Positions 56,496-64,000 of a stretch of 64,000 bases of DNA are shown in pieces; within the stretch, counting starts at the first letter, position 1; the number at the start of each line of letters is the position of its first letter. The translations under genes and the position numbers were made by a program. The notes beneath the pieces are model-generated. The model did not search any database, was not told the origin of the DNA, and saw only the letters and a list, made by a program, of their open reading frames with translations. The stretch covers positions 1 through 64,000 of the forward strand of contig VGGK01000010.1 of assembly GCA_016868665.1 (NCBI GenBank). Reading direction: 5' to 3'. Source of the DNA: Chlorobiota bacterium (lineage in GTDB: Bacteria > Bacteroidota > Chlorobiia > Chlorobiales > Chlorobiaceae).

Positions 56496-58629
56496 TATCG
56501 AGAAGTTGCCTGAGCTCTTCCGGAGAGGAGACGGGGGGCATGCACGAGCGGTTGCGGCAGAGCGTAATGGTTGGTTTGGTGACGTTCGTTGCCGAGATGT
56601 GTTGTACAGTCATATCGGGCAGATAGCGTGCATAGAGAATCTGCAGGATTTCGCGAAGTTTATCCGACGGCATATCGCCTGAAACCGTGGCCTGTAAGCC
56701 TCCCTTGCGGGCATAGTCGAGAGCCGTCAGCATGAGCGGCAGTGCGTTGCCGCGTTCCGACAGTATTCCGGAGCAGGCCTTCAGGCATTGTTCCGCCATG
56801 TCTCTATACGCATCGTTTCCGGTTATTGCCGCTATATCGAGCAGATTTCTGATGCTTACCGATGCGGCTGCCGGTTCGGCACCGTCATATTCCTCCTTGA
56901 GTCTTGCCGGTACGCTGGTGTCTGTCGAGGCTGTACTGAAATACCCTCCCGATTTGTCGTCGTAAAAGAGTTCGTTCTGTTTGTCGCACAGCCTTTGCGC
57001 GTATGCAAGGCAGCGTTCTTCGAAGGATGCCTGGTAGAGGTCGAGCAGGCCGCGAATGAAGCATGCATAATCTTCGGCTTTTCCAGGTATGGCAGCTTCG
57101 CCGTCGCGATAGCGGCGCAGAAGCGTGCCCTCTTTTTCCCTATAGAGCCGGTCAAATATGAAGTCTGTGGCCTTTCTTGCTGCGTCGAGGTATTCGTGGT
57201 TGCCGAGTACGTTGAATCCTTGCGAAAGAGCAGATATCATGAGTCCGTTCCATGATGTGATGATTTTGTCGTCGAGGAACGGGCGGGGTCTTTTCAGTCG
57301 CTTCAGATAGAGCAGTTCCCGCACGGTGTTGATGGTTGCGGTTGCTTTATCTGCCGGAACGCCGGCCAGCTTCGCAGCTTTTTCAGGCGCCATCAGGTGC
57401 ATGAGCACGTTTTTTCCGTCGAATTCTCCGTGCGGGTCTTCCCTTACGTTTCCATCGGGATCGATTCCGCAGGCAAGAATGAAGAGTTCGAGTGCTGCCG
57501 ATTCAATCGGCAGTTGCCGCAGTTCCTCCAGAGACCAGATGTAGAAGGCGCCTTCTTTTTTTTCAGTGCTTCCATGTTCCGGATAACTGTCGGCATCTTC
57601 GGCCGAATAGAATCCGCCCTCCGGAGACCGCAGGTCGTGCAGTACGTAATTGAAGATATTTTCTGCGACTGATGCGTAATATCGTTCTCCGCTCATGCGG
57701 AACGCATCGAGATAGCTGACAGCCAGCTGGGCGTTATCGTAAAGCATTTTTTCGAAATGTGGTACATGCCAGCGGGCATCGGTTGCATAGCGGGAGAATC
57801 CTCCTCCGCCTTTTCCTGTACTCCAGATATGGTCGTGAATGCCGCCCTCGGCCATGCGCCTGAGCGTATAGAGCGCCATTGATGCGGCTTCGCGGTTCGC
57901 GTTGCGGGCTGCGTAACTGAACAGAAAGGTGATGAGCGCCGGTCTCGGAAATTTCGGAGCCGGCCCGAATCCTCCCCAGGAGGGATCGTATGCGTATTGA
58001 AGCCATTCGAAACAGCCATTTTCGGCAGCATTTCCCGGTATTGCCGATGATTGCGAAGGGGTTTGTGCCGTAAGTGCAATCTGTTCGAAAAAACCTGCTG
58101 CGGCAGCCTTTATTCTGGCAGGGTCGTTTGACCAGAGTTCGGCTATGGAGCGGAGCAGGGTGCCGAAGCCCGGCATGCCGTAGCGGTCTTCGGGAGGAAA
58201 GTAGCTGCCCCCGTAGAATGGCTGCAGGTCAGGCGTGAGCCAGACCGACATGGGCCACCCTCCGCGGCCGGTAGAAGCCTGCACGTAGGTCATGTAGAGG
58301 CGGTCGAGATCGGGATGTTCCTCGCGGTCTGCCTTGACCGGTATGAAATACCGGTTGAGCAGTTCTGCCGTTCCCTGGTCTTCGAACGACTCCCGCTCCA
58401 TCACGTGGCACCAGTGGCAGGTGGCATAGCCTATGGAGAGGAAGATCGGCAGATCGCGTTCCCTTGCTTCAGCAAAGGCCTCTTCACCCCATGGGAGCCA
58501 GTTCACCGGGTTGCCGGCATGCTGAAGCAGATAGGGACTTTTCTCCCGGGCAAGGCGGTTCGTATGCGTTTTTCCGCTTTTCATATCTGCACTGTTTCGA
58601 TGGACTATCAAAAGAGTTCTTTCATTCAT
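56485..58629 (-). CDS. DUF255/YyaL thioredoxin-fold and (alpha/alpha)6 barrel protein
   Basis: The 714-residue protein (or 699 from the ATG at 58584, where the typical [25 protein letters not shown] start begins) has the N-terminal thioredoxin-like domain with [17 protein letters not shown] and a long helical barrel like that of N-acylglucosamine 2-epimerases. This is the YyaL/SPATA20 family, whose enzymatic role is unsettled. The CxxC is intact. It is divergent from the methionine sulfoxide reductase gene with a 110-bp gap, which may reflect shared redox control. Confidence 0.9.
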   Translation of the reverse strand: MNERTLLIVHRNSADMKSGKTHTNRLAREKSPYLLQHAGNPVNWLPWGEEAFAEARERDLPIFLSIGYATCHWCHVMERESFEDQGTAELLNRYFIPVKADREEHPDLDRLYMTYVQASTGRGGWPMSVWLTPDLQPFYGGSYFPPEDRYGMPGFGTLLRSIAELWSNDPARIKAAAAGFFEQIALTAQTPSQSSAIPGNAAENGCFEWLQYAYDPSWGGFGPAPKFPRPALITFLFSYAARNANREAASMALYTLRRMAEGGIHDHIWSTGKGGGGFSRYATDARWHVPHFEKMLYDNAQLAVSYLDAFRMSGERYYASVAENIFNYVLHDLRSPEGGFYSAEDADSYPEHGSTEKKEGAFYIWSLEELRQLPIESAALELFILACGIDPDGNVREDPHGEFDGKNVLMHLMAPEKAAKLAGVPADKATATINTVRELLYLKRLKRPRPFLDDKIITSWNGLMISALSQGFNVLGNHEYLDAARKATDFIFDRLYREKEGTLLRRYRDGEAAIPGKAEDYACFIRGLLDLYQASFEERCLAYAQRLCDKQNELFYDDKSGGYFSTASTDTSVPARLKEEYDGAEPAAASVSIRNLLDIAAITGNDAYRDMAEQCLKACSGILSERGNALPLMLTALDYARKGGLQATVSGDMPSDKLREILQILYARYLPDMTVQHISATNVTKPTITLCRNRSCMPPVSSPEELRQLLDTIR

Positions 58630-58739
58630 TCAACAAGCAGTGCGGCAATGAAAGTTCTTGACGAACCGGAAACAAACTGTAATGGTCTCGGGTTATATGG
58701 GGATGGAGTTATAAAACAGGACAGAAAAGGTCGGAAAAA

Positions 58740-59759
58740 ATGATTTCAGGATTCGCAAACGGTTCGGGGAGATGGTTCAAAGGGATGCTCGTGTGCGCGG
58801 TTTCAGCGATTGTGCAGCTTTTCCTTGCGTCATGTTCGACCGGTACCGTTCCCGAAGATGCTGAATCATCATTACAGCAGAAGAAAAAGGAGGAGTACAA
58901 CATGTCTTACAATCAGCTTACGCCGGAGGAGGAACGGGTTATCGTGCATAAGGGTACCGAGATGCCGTTTACCGGAAAATATTATCTGAACAAAGAGAAA
59001 GGAACATATCACTGCCGGAGGTGTGACGCTCCGCTGTTTCGTTCAACGGACAAATTCGAATCCGGTACCGGGTGGCCGAGTTTTGACGACGCCATACCGG
59101 GCGCCGTAAAGAAGGTTCCGGATGCTGACGGCAGGCGTACCGAGATCGTGTGCGCGAACTGCGGAGGCCATCTCGGCCATGCTTTTTTCAATGAGGGCAT
59201 GACCGCAAAGAATGTGCGGCATTGTGTGAACTCGATTTCGCTCGATTTCAGGTCGGAAGCTGCGGCAGTTAAGCCGGAGACCCGGAAAGCGGTTTTTGCG
59301 GGCGGTTGTTTCTGGGGTGTGGAATACCACTTCAGCAGGGTTAAGGGAGTACTTGACGTCAAGTCGGGTTATACCGGGGGCGAGATTGACAATCCTTCAT
59401 ACAAGCAGGTGTGCAGCGGTCGGACAGGTCATGCGGAAGCTGTGGAGATAGACTACGATCCGCAGCAGGTGAGTTACGAAACGCTTGCAAAGCTCTTTTT
59501 TGAAATCCACGACCCAACCCAGGTGAACCGTCAGGGTCCCGATATAGGTACCCAGTACCGTTCAGCCCTGTTCTACAGCGACGAAGAACAGAAGCGGACA
59601 GCCGAAAAACTCATTGCAGAATTGCAGGCGAAAGGGTACAGGGTAGCGACAACGCTTGAGAAAGCCGCGACGTTCTGGCCTGCGGAGGATTACCATCAGG
59701 ACTACTACGAAAAGACAGGCCACCAGCCTTATTGTCATATCTATACGAAACGGTTCTGA
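58740..59759 (+). CDS. Lipoprotein MsrB-MsrA fusion (methionine sulfoxide reductase)
   Basis: The 339-residue protein starts with a signal sequence and lipobox FLASC (about residue 31), so it is an envelope protein. MsrB (about 55-165) has both zinc CxxC pairs (CRRC, CANC) and catalytic Cys in RHCVNS; MsrA (about 178-339) has catalytic Cys in GGCFWGVEYHF and GYTGG. It repairs R- and S-methionine sulfoxide. MsrB comes first here, the opposite of the MsrA-MsrB order in Neisseria PilB. It lacks a thioredoxin domain and so needs an external reductant. Confidence 0.94.
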   Translation: MISGFANGSGRWFKGMLVCAVSAIVQLFLASCSTGTVPEDAESSLQQKKKEEYNMSYNQLTPEEERVIVHKGTEMPFTGKYYLNKEKGTYHCRRCDAPLFRSTDKFESGTGWPSFDDAIPGAVKKVPDADGRRTEIVCANCGGHLGHAFFNEGMTAKNVRHCVNSISLDFRSEAAAVKPETRKAVFAGGCFWGVEYHFSRVKGVLDVKSGYTGGEIDNPSYKQVCSGRTGHAEAVEIDYDPQQVSYETLAKLFFEIHDPTQVNRQGPDIGTQYRSALFYSDEEQKRTAEKLIAELQAKGYRVATTLEKAATFWPAEDYHQDYYEKTGHQPYCHIYTKRF

Positions 59760-59767
59760 TAAAGGGG

Positions 59768-59866
59768 GGCGGGTTTTCCAACCCGCCATTGGTTTTTCGC
59801 GCTACACCGTTGCTTTACGCATAAGGGGTGGCAAGTTGTTATCAAAGGCGGACAGGTATGTCCGCC
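59768..59866 (+). terminator. Two tandem terminator hairpins after msrBA
   Basis: Hairpin 1: GGCGGGTT / AACCCGCC with TTCC loop (59768-59787). Hairpin 2: GGCGGACA / TGTCCGCC with GGTA loop (59847-59866), followed by CTCTTTGTTTTTG, a good T-run. The second is the stronger terminator; the first may be a structured repeat. Confidence 0.8.
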
Positions 59867-60036
59867 CTCTTTGTTTTTGTTTGCGTGCAAAGAACTTTAA
59901 TAAACAAAGCAAATGAACAGAAGGAAAAAATTGATACGCTGGCGGGGGAGCTTGTGACGGATCCGACTCAATGCGTTTTTGACCGCTTTATGCGTATCTT
60001 TTAATAAAGCTTTGTGTTATCAGATCTGAAACCGTT

Positions 60037-61338
60037 ATGCACGATCCAGTGATTCTTGTTTTGCTCCTGCTTCTGGTGCTTGCGCTGCTTGCTTTTGTGG
60101 TGTTCCGCTTACTCGCAGATGCGCCTGCCAAGGCAGAACTGATGCGGCTGCAGGGCACTGAAGAAGAGCGGAACAGGGCGCTTGTGAGGCTTGAGTCCGT
60201 TACGGCAGAGCTCGATGCGCTCAGGATTGCCCATGCCCGTCTCGAAGCCGATCTGCAGCATGAGCGGAGGGCGGCTTCGGAAAAGATCTCCTTGCTTGAA
60301 GATTCCGAAAGCAGGCTGAAGCGCGAGTTCGAAAACCTTGCCGGACGGATTGTAGAGGAGCGGGGCAGAGCGCTTGGCGAAGAGAATCGCCGCGGGATGG
60401 ATGGCTTGTTGCAGCCGTTCAGGGATCAGCTCGAAGCGTTCCGGCGCAGGGTTGACGAGGTGCACGAGACCAGCATAGCCGGTTCGGCGAGTTTGCGCGA
60501 GCAGGTTCGGCAGCTGCTCGAGTTCAGCAGCCGGGTGAGCGACGAGGCCAACAACCTTGCGCGGGCGATAAAAGGGGATGCGAAAGCCCAGGGCGACTGG
60601 GGGGAGTTGATTATCGAGCGCATTTTCGAGGCATCAGGGCTTGAGAAAGGACGTGAATATCTATCCCAGGAGAGTTTCCGCAGAGAATACGGTTCGCTCA
60701 TGCGCCCTGATTTCATGGTGCTGCTTCCAGGCGAAAAGGCGGTTGTTGTGGATTCCAAAGTTTCGCTGACCGCTTACGAGCGGTTCTGCAGCCTTGAAGA
60801 TGGCGATCTCAGGGATAAGGCGCTCAGGGAGCATGTGCAGTCGGTGCGAAGGCATATTTCCTCTCTGCTCGAAAAGGATTACAGCGGCATAGGGGGCAGC
60901 CGTACGCTTGATTTCGTGATTATGTGCATACCGCTCGAACCTGCATGGCAGGCCGTTATGCAGGCAGAACCGGAACTGCTGTACGAGATGTCGGGCAGGA
61001 ACCTCGTGCTATGCGGCCCTGCGACCCTCATGATAACGCTCAAGCTAATCGCGCAGATCTGGCGGAGGGAAAACGAGAACCGTAATGCTGAACTGATCGC
61101 CGATAAAGCCGGCAAGATATACGACCAGGTATCTCTGATCGTCGAAGCCGTCGAGGAGAGCCGCAGAAAGATGGCCGGTGTTTCGGATTCGTTCGATCTC
61201 GTGCTGCGCAGGCTGAAGGATGGGCGGGGCAATCTTGTCGGAAGGGTGGAGGAGATCCGAAAGCTCGGGGCGAAAGTGAATCGCCGGATTGCGGTTGAAG
61301 CCGGTGACGGACAGGGTGAACGAGATGAGGTGCAGTAA
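60037..61338 (+). CDS. rmuC: DNA recombination protein RmuC
   Basis: The 433-residue protein has an N-terminal membrane anchor (about 3-26), a coiled coil (about 30-180) and the RmuC core: GDWGELIIERIFEASGL, RPDFMVLLPGEKAVVVDSKVSLTAYE and IPLEPAWQAVMQ. The core is a PD-(D/E)xK-like nuclease domain. RmuC limits inversions at short repeats in E. coli. Here it is monocistronic with a 698-nt-wide right flank to the SQR-like gene, shared with an antitoxin gene converging on it (3-bp gap). Confidence 0.93.
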   Translation: MHDPVILVLLLLLVLALLAFVVFRLLADAPAKAELMRLQGTEEERNRALVRLESVTAELDALRIAHARLEADLQHERRAASEKISLLEDSESRLKREFENLAGRIVEERGRALGEENRRGMDGLLQPFRDQLEAFRRRVDEVHETSIAGSASLREQVRQLLEFSSRVSDEANNLARAIKGDAKAQGDWGELIIERIFEASGLEKGREYLSQESFRREYGSLMRPDFMVLLPGEKAVVVDSKVSLTAYERFCSLEDGDLRDKALREHVQSVRRHISSLLEKDYSGIGGSRTLDFVIMCIPLEPAWQAVMQAEPELLYEMSGRNLVLCGPATLMITLKLIAQIWRRENENRNAELIADKAGKIYDQVSLIVEAVEESRRKMAGVSDSFDLVLRRLKDGRGNLVGRVEEIRKLGAKVNRRIAVEAGDGQGERDEVQ

Positions 61339-61341
61339 CGG

Positions 61342-61650
61342 CTATCTCTCGCCGTTGTCGAATACCGGTATCTCTTTTTCGATGGAAGCTCCGGCTTCGT
61401 TCATTGCGACCTTGAGATCGTAATCCATCTGCAGACCGAACCAGAACTGGGCGGGGGTGCTGAAATAACGGGCAAGACGGAGCGCCGTGTCGGCTGTCAT
61501 GCAGCGTTTTCCGGTAATGATGTCGTTGATTTTCCAGACCGGAACATGAATATCTTCGGCTACCTGTTGTTCTGTCAGCTCCAGGGGATTGATGAAGTCT
61601 TCAAGGAGAACTCTGCCCGGATGCAGAGGTTTGTTTTTTATTGCGCTCAT
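61342..61650 (-). CDS. HigA-type (addiction module) antitoxin, orphan
   Basis: The 102-residue XRE helix-turn-helix protein has NKPLHPGRVLLEDFINPLELTEQQVAEDIHVPVWKINDIITGKRCMTADTALRLARYF, the HigA/VapI pattern. In normal higBA modules the toxin gene is directly upstream; here the 165 bp upstream (61651-61815) do not contain a HigB frame, so the antitoxin appears alone. It may now act as a repressor or as protection against another HigB. Base use looks like neighbours. Confidence 0.88.
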   Translation of the reverse strand: MSAIKNKPLHPGRVLLEDFINPLELTEQQVAEDIHVPVWKINDIITGKRCMTADTALRLARYFSTPAQFWFGLQMDYDLKVAMNEAGASIEKEIPVFDNGER

Positions 61651-61815
61651 GAGGCAGATCTCCTTATGGTATGGAGCATGGAATAAGGCTGGCCCTGATG
61701 TTGCAGATTACTATTTTTTTCTGGATTTCAAACGCCGAAAACTCACGATCAGTCATTTCCTGTCATGAACGGAGATCGTGGTTTCAGAGGTGCCCGACAG
61801 TCTCCGGATGTTTTT

Positions 61816-63042
61816 TCAGCCTACCTCTTTGCCGGCCATCACCAGCGTGGGCGGCGCGCCGAGATGCTTTCCTGCGAGCAGTACATTCCAGTAGAGCCAC
61901 TCGAATCCGGTTTTTCCGTACCAGTTCATTTTTGTTTCCTTCAGCAAGGTGAAAGGGCCGAGTTTAGGCATGGGAAACTTGCCGGGCAGCGGTTCAATTT
62001 TGTAGTTGAAATCGATGACCGACGAGGTGCCTTTCGAGTAAACAATGAAGCAGGTGGAATGGCCGTCGAAAATCTCTTCAGGCTTTGCCCCGAGGATTTC
62101 TGCCATGATGTTGAATACCACCACGTCGGCTTCGTAATGGGCAACCGAACCGGCCTTTGATGTAGGTACGTTGGTGGCGTCGCCGATTACGTAGATACCG
62201 TCATGCTTCAGGGCTTTGAGCGTGTTGTGGTGCGTAGGAACATAACCGATACCGTCGTCGATACCTGAATCGCTTATTACCTGACTGCCGAGGGTGGTAG
62301 GGATGGATACGAGGAGATCGTATTTCACCCGGTCGCCCTTGATTGATTCGATGTATTTTTCCTTTCCGTTAACTTCGCTCAACTCGAAACCGGCGGTTAT
62401 CGTTATGTTTTTTTCTTTTGCCACCTGGGTGAACACCGCCGAGGCTTTAGGTTTGGTGAAGGCTCCCGCCAGCGGTGTGACCAGTTCTATTTCAACCTTG
62501 TTTCTGATGCCTCGGCTTTTAAAAAACCAGTCGGACATGAAGACGAACTCGATCGGAGCTACCGGACATTTGAAGGGGAGTTCCGCGATGTTAAGCACTA
62601 TTTTTCCGCCTTCGAAGGCCTTCATTTTCTGCCGAAGCAGTTCGGAGTCTTCAAGAGTATAGAAGGTGAACGCATTCTTTCCCCAGGCATCGAGCAGTCC
62701 GTCGTTTTCCTCCGGAGCGATTCTGCAGCCGGTACTGATGACAAGAAAATCATACGAAAAGGTATGGTTGGTTGTTCTTACCTCTTTCTTGTCGGGTTCG
62801 ATGCGTACGATTTCATCAATGACAAAATTGATGCCCGGCAGAATGTATTTTTTTCTTGACTTTGTAAGCGTTTCCACTTTCTGGATACCGAACGGCACGA
62901 AGATCATACCAGGCTGGTAGATGTGCCTGTCATCGCGATCGATTACCGTAATATCCCAATCCGCCGGAAGATGGCGCCTCAGATTGTTCGATATGATTGT
63001 TCCTCCTGTTCCTGCTCCAAGCACGACGATTTTTTTTGCCAT
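61816..63042 (-). CDS. Sulfide:quinone oxidoreductase-like flavoprotein
   Basis: The 408-residue FAD protein has KKIVVLGAGTGGTIISNNL (Rossmann), HIYQPGMIFVPFG, DFLVISTGCRIAPEE and IYVIGDATNVPTSKAGSVAHY. Cysteines lie at 106 (STGC), 159 (PFKC-PVAP) and 331 (HSTC). Cys159 and Cys331 are at the positions of the redox pair of SQR, and Cys106 takes the third-site neighbourhood. The amphipathic C-terminal part (LPGKFPMPKLGPF ... FEWLYWNVLL) fits membrane association. It oxidises sulfide to sulfur with quinone; the sub-type is uncertain but STGCRIAPEE recalls the type III/flavocytochrome-like branch. Confidence 0.87.
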   Translation of the reverse strand: MAKKIVVLGAGTGGTIISNNLRRHLPADWDITVIDRDDRHIYQPGMIFVPFGIQKVETLTKSRKKYILPGINFVIDEIVRIEPDKKEVRTTNHTFSYDFLVISTGCRIAPEENDGLLDAWGKNAFTFYTLEDSELLRQKMKAFEGGKIVLNIAELPFKCPVAPIEFVFMSDWFFKSRGIRNKVEIELVTPLAGAFTKPKASAVFTQVAKEKNITITAGFELSEVNGKEKYIESIKGDRVKYDLLVSIPTTLGSQVISDSGIDDGIGYVPTHHNTLKALKHDGIYVIGDATNVPTSKAGSVAHYEADVVVFNIMAEILGAKPEEIFDGHSTCFIVYSKGTSSVIDFNYKIEPLPGKFPMPKLGPFTLLKETKMNWYGKTGFEWLYWNVLLAGKHLGAPPTLVMAGKEVG

Positions 63043-63558
63043 GGGTCTTTTCCGTATGGTTTATGTTTTATCTCCGGAACGGCGCCTTGCAACGTGCGGC
63101 AGTTCCGGCAATCTTTGCCTTGCATCAGCCGATTATGGCAGCAGGCATAAGGGTTATCGGGGTTCAGTACAGAGGGTAATAATATCCTTCAGCTTTCCGG
63201 TTTGTCTCTTGTAAGGATAATATCAATTATATAATTTAATATTTATATGGTTATGTACAAGTGTTATGATGTCTCCGGTTTTCCTGATCTGTATTCATAA
63301 CCGAAGTTTCAACGTAACCCGGTACACGTCTATGCTGACGACATACCCTCTCTACAGGACTCGCGTACAATGATGAAACATGGGATGATCAGGTCGTGAA
63401 CTGCCGCGATGACGGCTTGCCTGCTGTCTTACTGATTATTCAGGTTGGTATCGGCCGTGGGGAAACCGGAAGCGTATATGATGTGTTCCCATAGCATATC
63501 GTATATTCCGGATCACTGGTTACATGGCAAGGCAATTTTATTCAAAAAGGAGTCAGCG
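63043..63558. other. Gene-free region between SQR-like and YbjN-domain genes
   Basis: A 516-bp divergent region. 63216-63262 is very AT-rich (TTATATAATTTAATATTTATAT) and is a good candidate for the promoter on either strand. I see no coding frame or stable RNA in it. The right end has an AAGGAG ribosome site (63547-63552). Confidence 0.5.
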
Positions 63559-64000
63559 ATGGGATTTGCGGAGGTTCTTGAAGAGTTCGTCGCCGGTATC
63601 GGCTGGACGGACAAGGTAGAGCAGGATGGCGATATCAGCCGTATTGCGGTCAAGTTATCGATAGGGGGTAGCTCGTATCGGCTGATGATCGAAGGGTACG
63701 ATTCGAGGCAGTGGGTCGTGCTTCATCTCTATCCGGTCTATTCGGTCAATGCCGGCAAGTCGGTCGATGCCTGCATGTTCTTCAACTATGTCAATAATAC
63801 GTTCAGCTATCCCGGATCGGTCAGCGTCGACGACGAGGGAGTCATCTGTTACCGGCAGATCATCGATGTGGAGGGTCTGAATGCCGATGCCTCCCTGATA
63901 AACAATATGCTCAACGCCGCAGCGGACCTGTTCGAACGCAACGGCGAGATGATCGAAACCATCGCACAGGGCGATGATCGTTATGAGGATGTCAGAAAAC
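63559..64000 (+). CDS. YbjN-domain protein, truncated by window end
   Basis: The ATG at 63559 follows AAGGAG by 6 nt. At least 147 codons are open to the window end with no stop. The protein begins MGFAEVLEEFVAGIGW and contains LMIEGYDSRQWVVLHLYPVYSV, CMFFNYVNNTFSYPGSVSVDDEG and LINNMLNAAADLFERNGEMIETIAQG, the mixed sheet and helix of the YbjN / type III chaperone-like fold. YbjN proteins are poorly characterised sensory or chaperone proteins. The 3' end is unseen. Confidence 0.8.
   Translation, partial: MGFAEVLEEFVAGIGWTDKVEQDGDISRIAVKLSIGGSSYRLMIEGYDSRQWVVLHLYPVYSVNAGKSVDACMFFNYVNNTFSYPGSVSVDDEGVICYRQIIDVEGLNADASLINNMLNAAADLFERNGEMIETIAQGDDRYEDVRK

Noticed and set aside
61651-61815. HigB toxin upstream of the HigA-type gene
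   Set aside because: Translations of this stretch on the - strand hold stops and no HigB text such as SIRINDQWR.

Overview
The window most likely comes from a diderm, anaerobic, sulfide-oxidising bacterium of the green sulfur (Chlorobi/Chlorobiaceae) type. The evidence is a sulfide:quinone oxidoreductase-like gene at the right end, heptose and octulosonate genes for an LPS-type outer membrane, RND/MFP-style export, and the general gene style. The family assignment is an inference from gene content; I ran no database search. The window is almost wholly chromosomal core plus accessory genes. There is no prophage, no CRISPR array and no intact insertion sequence.

Layout. 1-3363: a repeat element, then osmC-like, TDT/SLAC1-type transporter, DUF134 regulator and iron alcohol dehydrogenase on the + strand. 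3381-4328: a small eRF1-domain-like protein and a SET-domain protein on the - strand. 4525-9225: a four-gene ABC export operon (zincin-like small membrane protein, ATPase, double-FtsX permease, HlyD adaptor). 9231-15038: doxX-like gene, a second copy of the intergenic repeat, then rlmN, a hypothetical gene, adk and priA on the - strand. 15361-21396: small wHTH regulator, nrnA-like DHH phosphoesterase, pepA, lipase-like hydrolase, coiled-coil lipoprotein, UDP-glucose dehydrogenase. 21398-23512: three-gene thiamine operon on the - strand. 23630-28988: RidA, an 870-bp AT-rich and locally C-poor gap, a C-terminal processing protease, two START-domain paralogues, heptose-7-phosphate kinase. 29158-32617: ffh-rpsP-rimM-trmD-rplS. 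32890-38778: MBL hydrolase, a MutY-like glycosylase without iron-sulfur ligands, acyl-CoA synthetase, a flippase-like membrane protein and a degenerate ECF-type sigma factor.

39448-43475 is a four-gene sugar operon ending in a clear terminator: a GT-B-like protein, a NeuA-type CMP-sugar synthetase, a KdnB-like oxidoreductase and a KdnA-like aminotransferase. It looks like a route to 8-amino-3,8-dideoxy-octulosonate (Kdo8N) or a related amino-ulosonic acid. tRNA-Cys(GCA) and an HMCES/YedK gene follow.

45278-55720 is the most striking region. Two paralogous hybrid histidine kinases with six-helix N-terminal domains resembling the Vibrio CqsS / Legionella LqsS / Ralstonia PhcS autoinducer receptors flank a small secreted protein, a large PAS/GAF hybrid kinase, and a fusion of a hot-dog thioesterase to an LCMT-type carboxyl methyltransferase. 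The fusion gene sits 1 nt upstream of the second receptor. No CqsA/LqsA-type synthase is present. I propose an undescribed cell-cell signalling system in which the fusion protein releases an acyl group and methylates its carboxylate, in the manner of the PhcB product 3-OH-PAME; this is a hypothesis.

55782-64000: two small Gly/Ala-rich hydrophobic proteins around tRNA-Val(CAC), a DUF255/YyaL thioredoxin-fold protein, a lipoprotein MsrB-MsrA fusion, rmuC, an orphan HigA-type antitoxin, the SQR-like flavoprotein, and a YbjN-domain gene cut by the window end.
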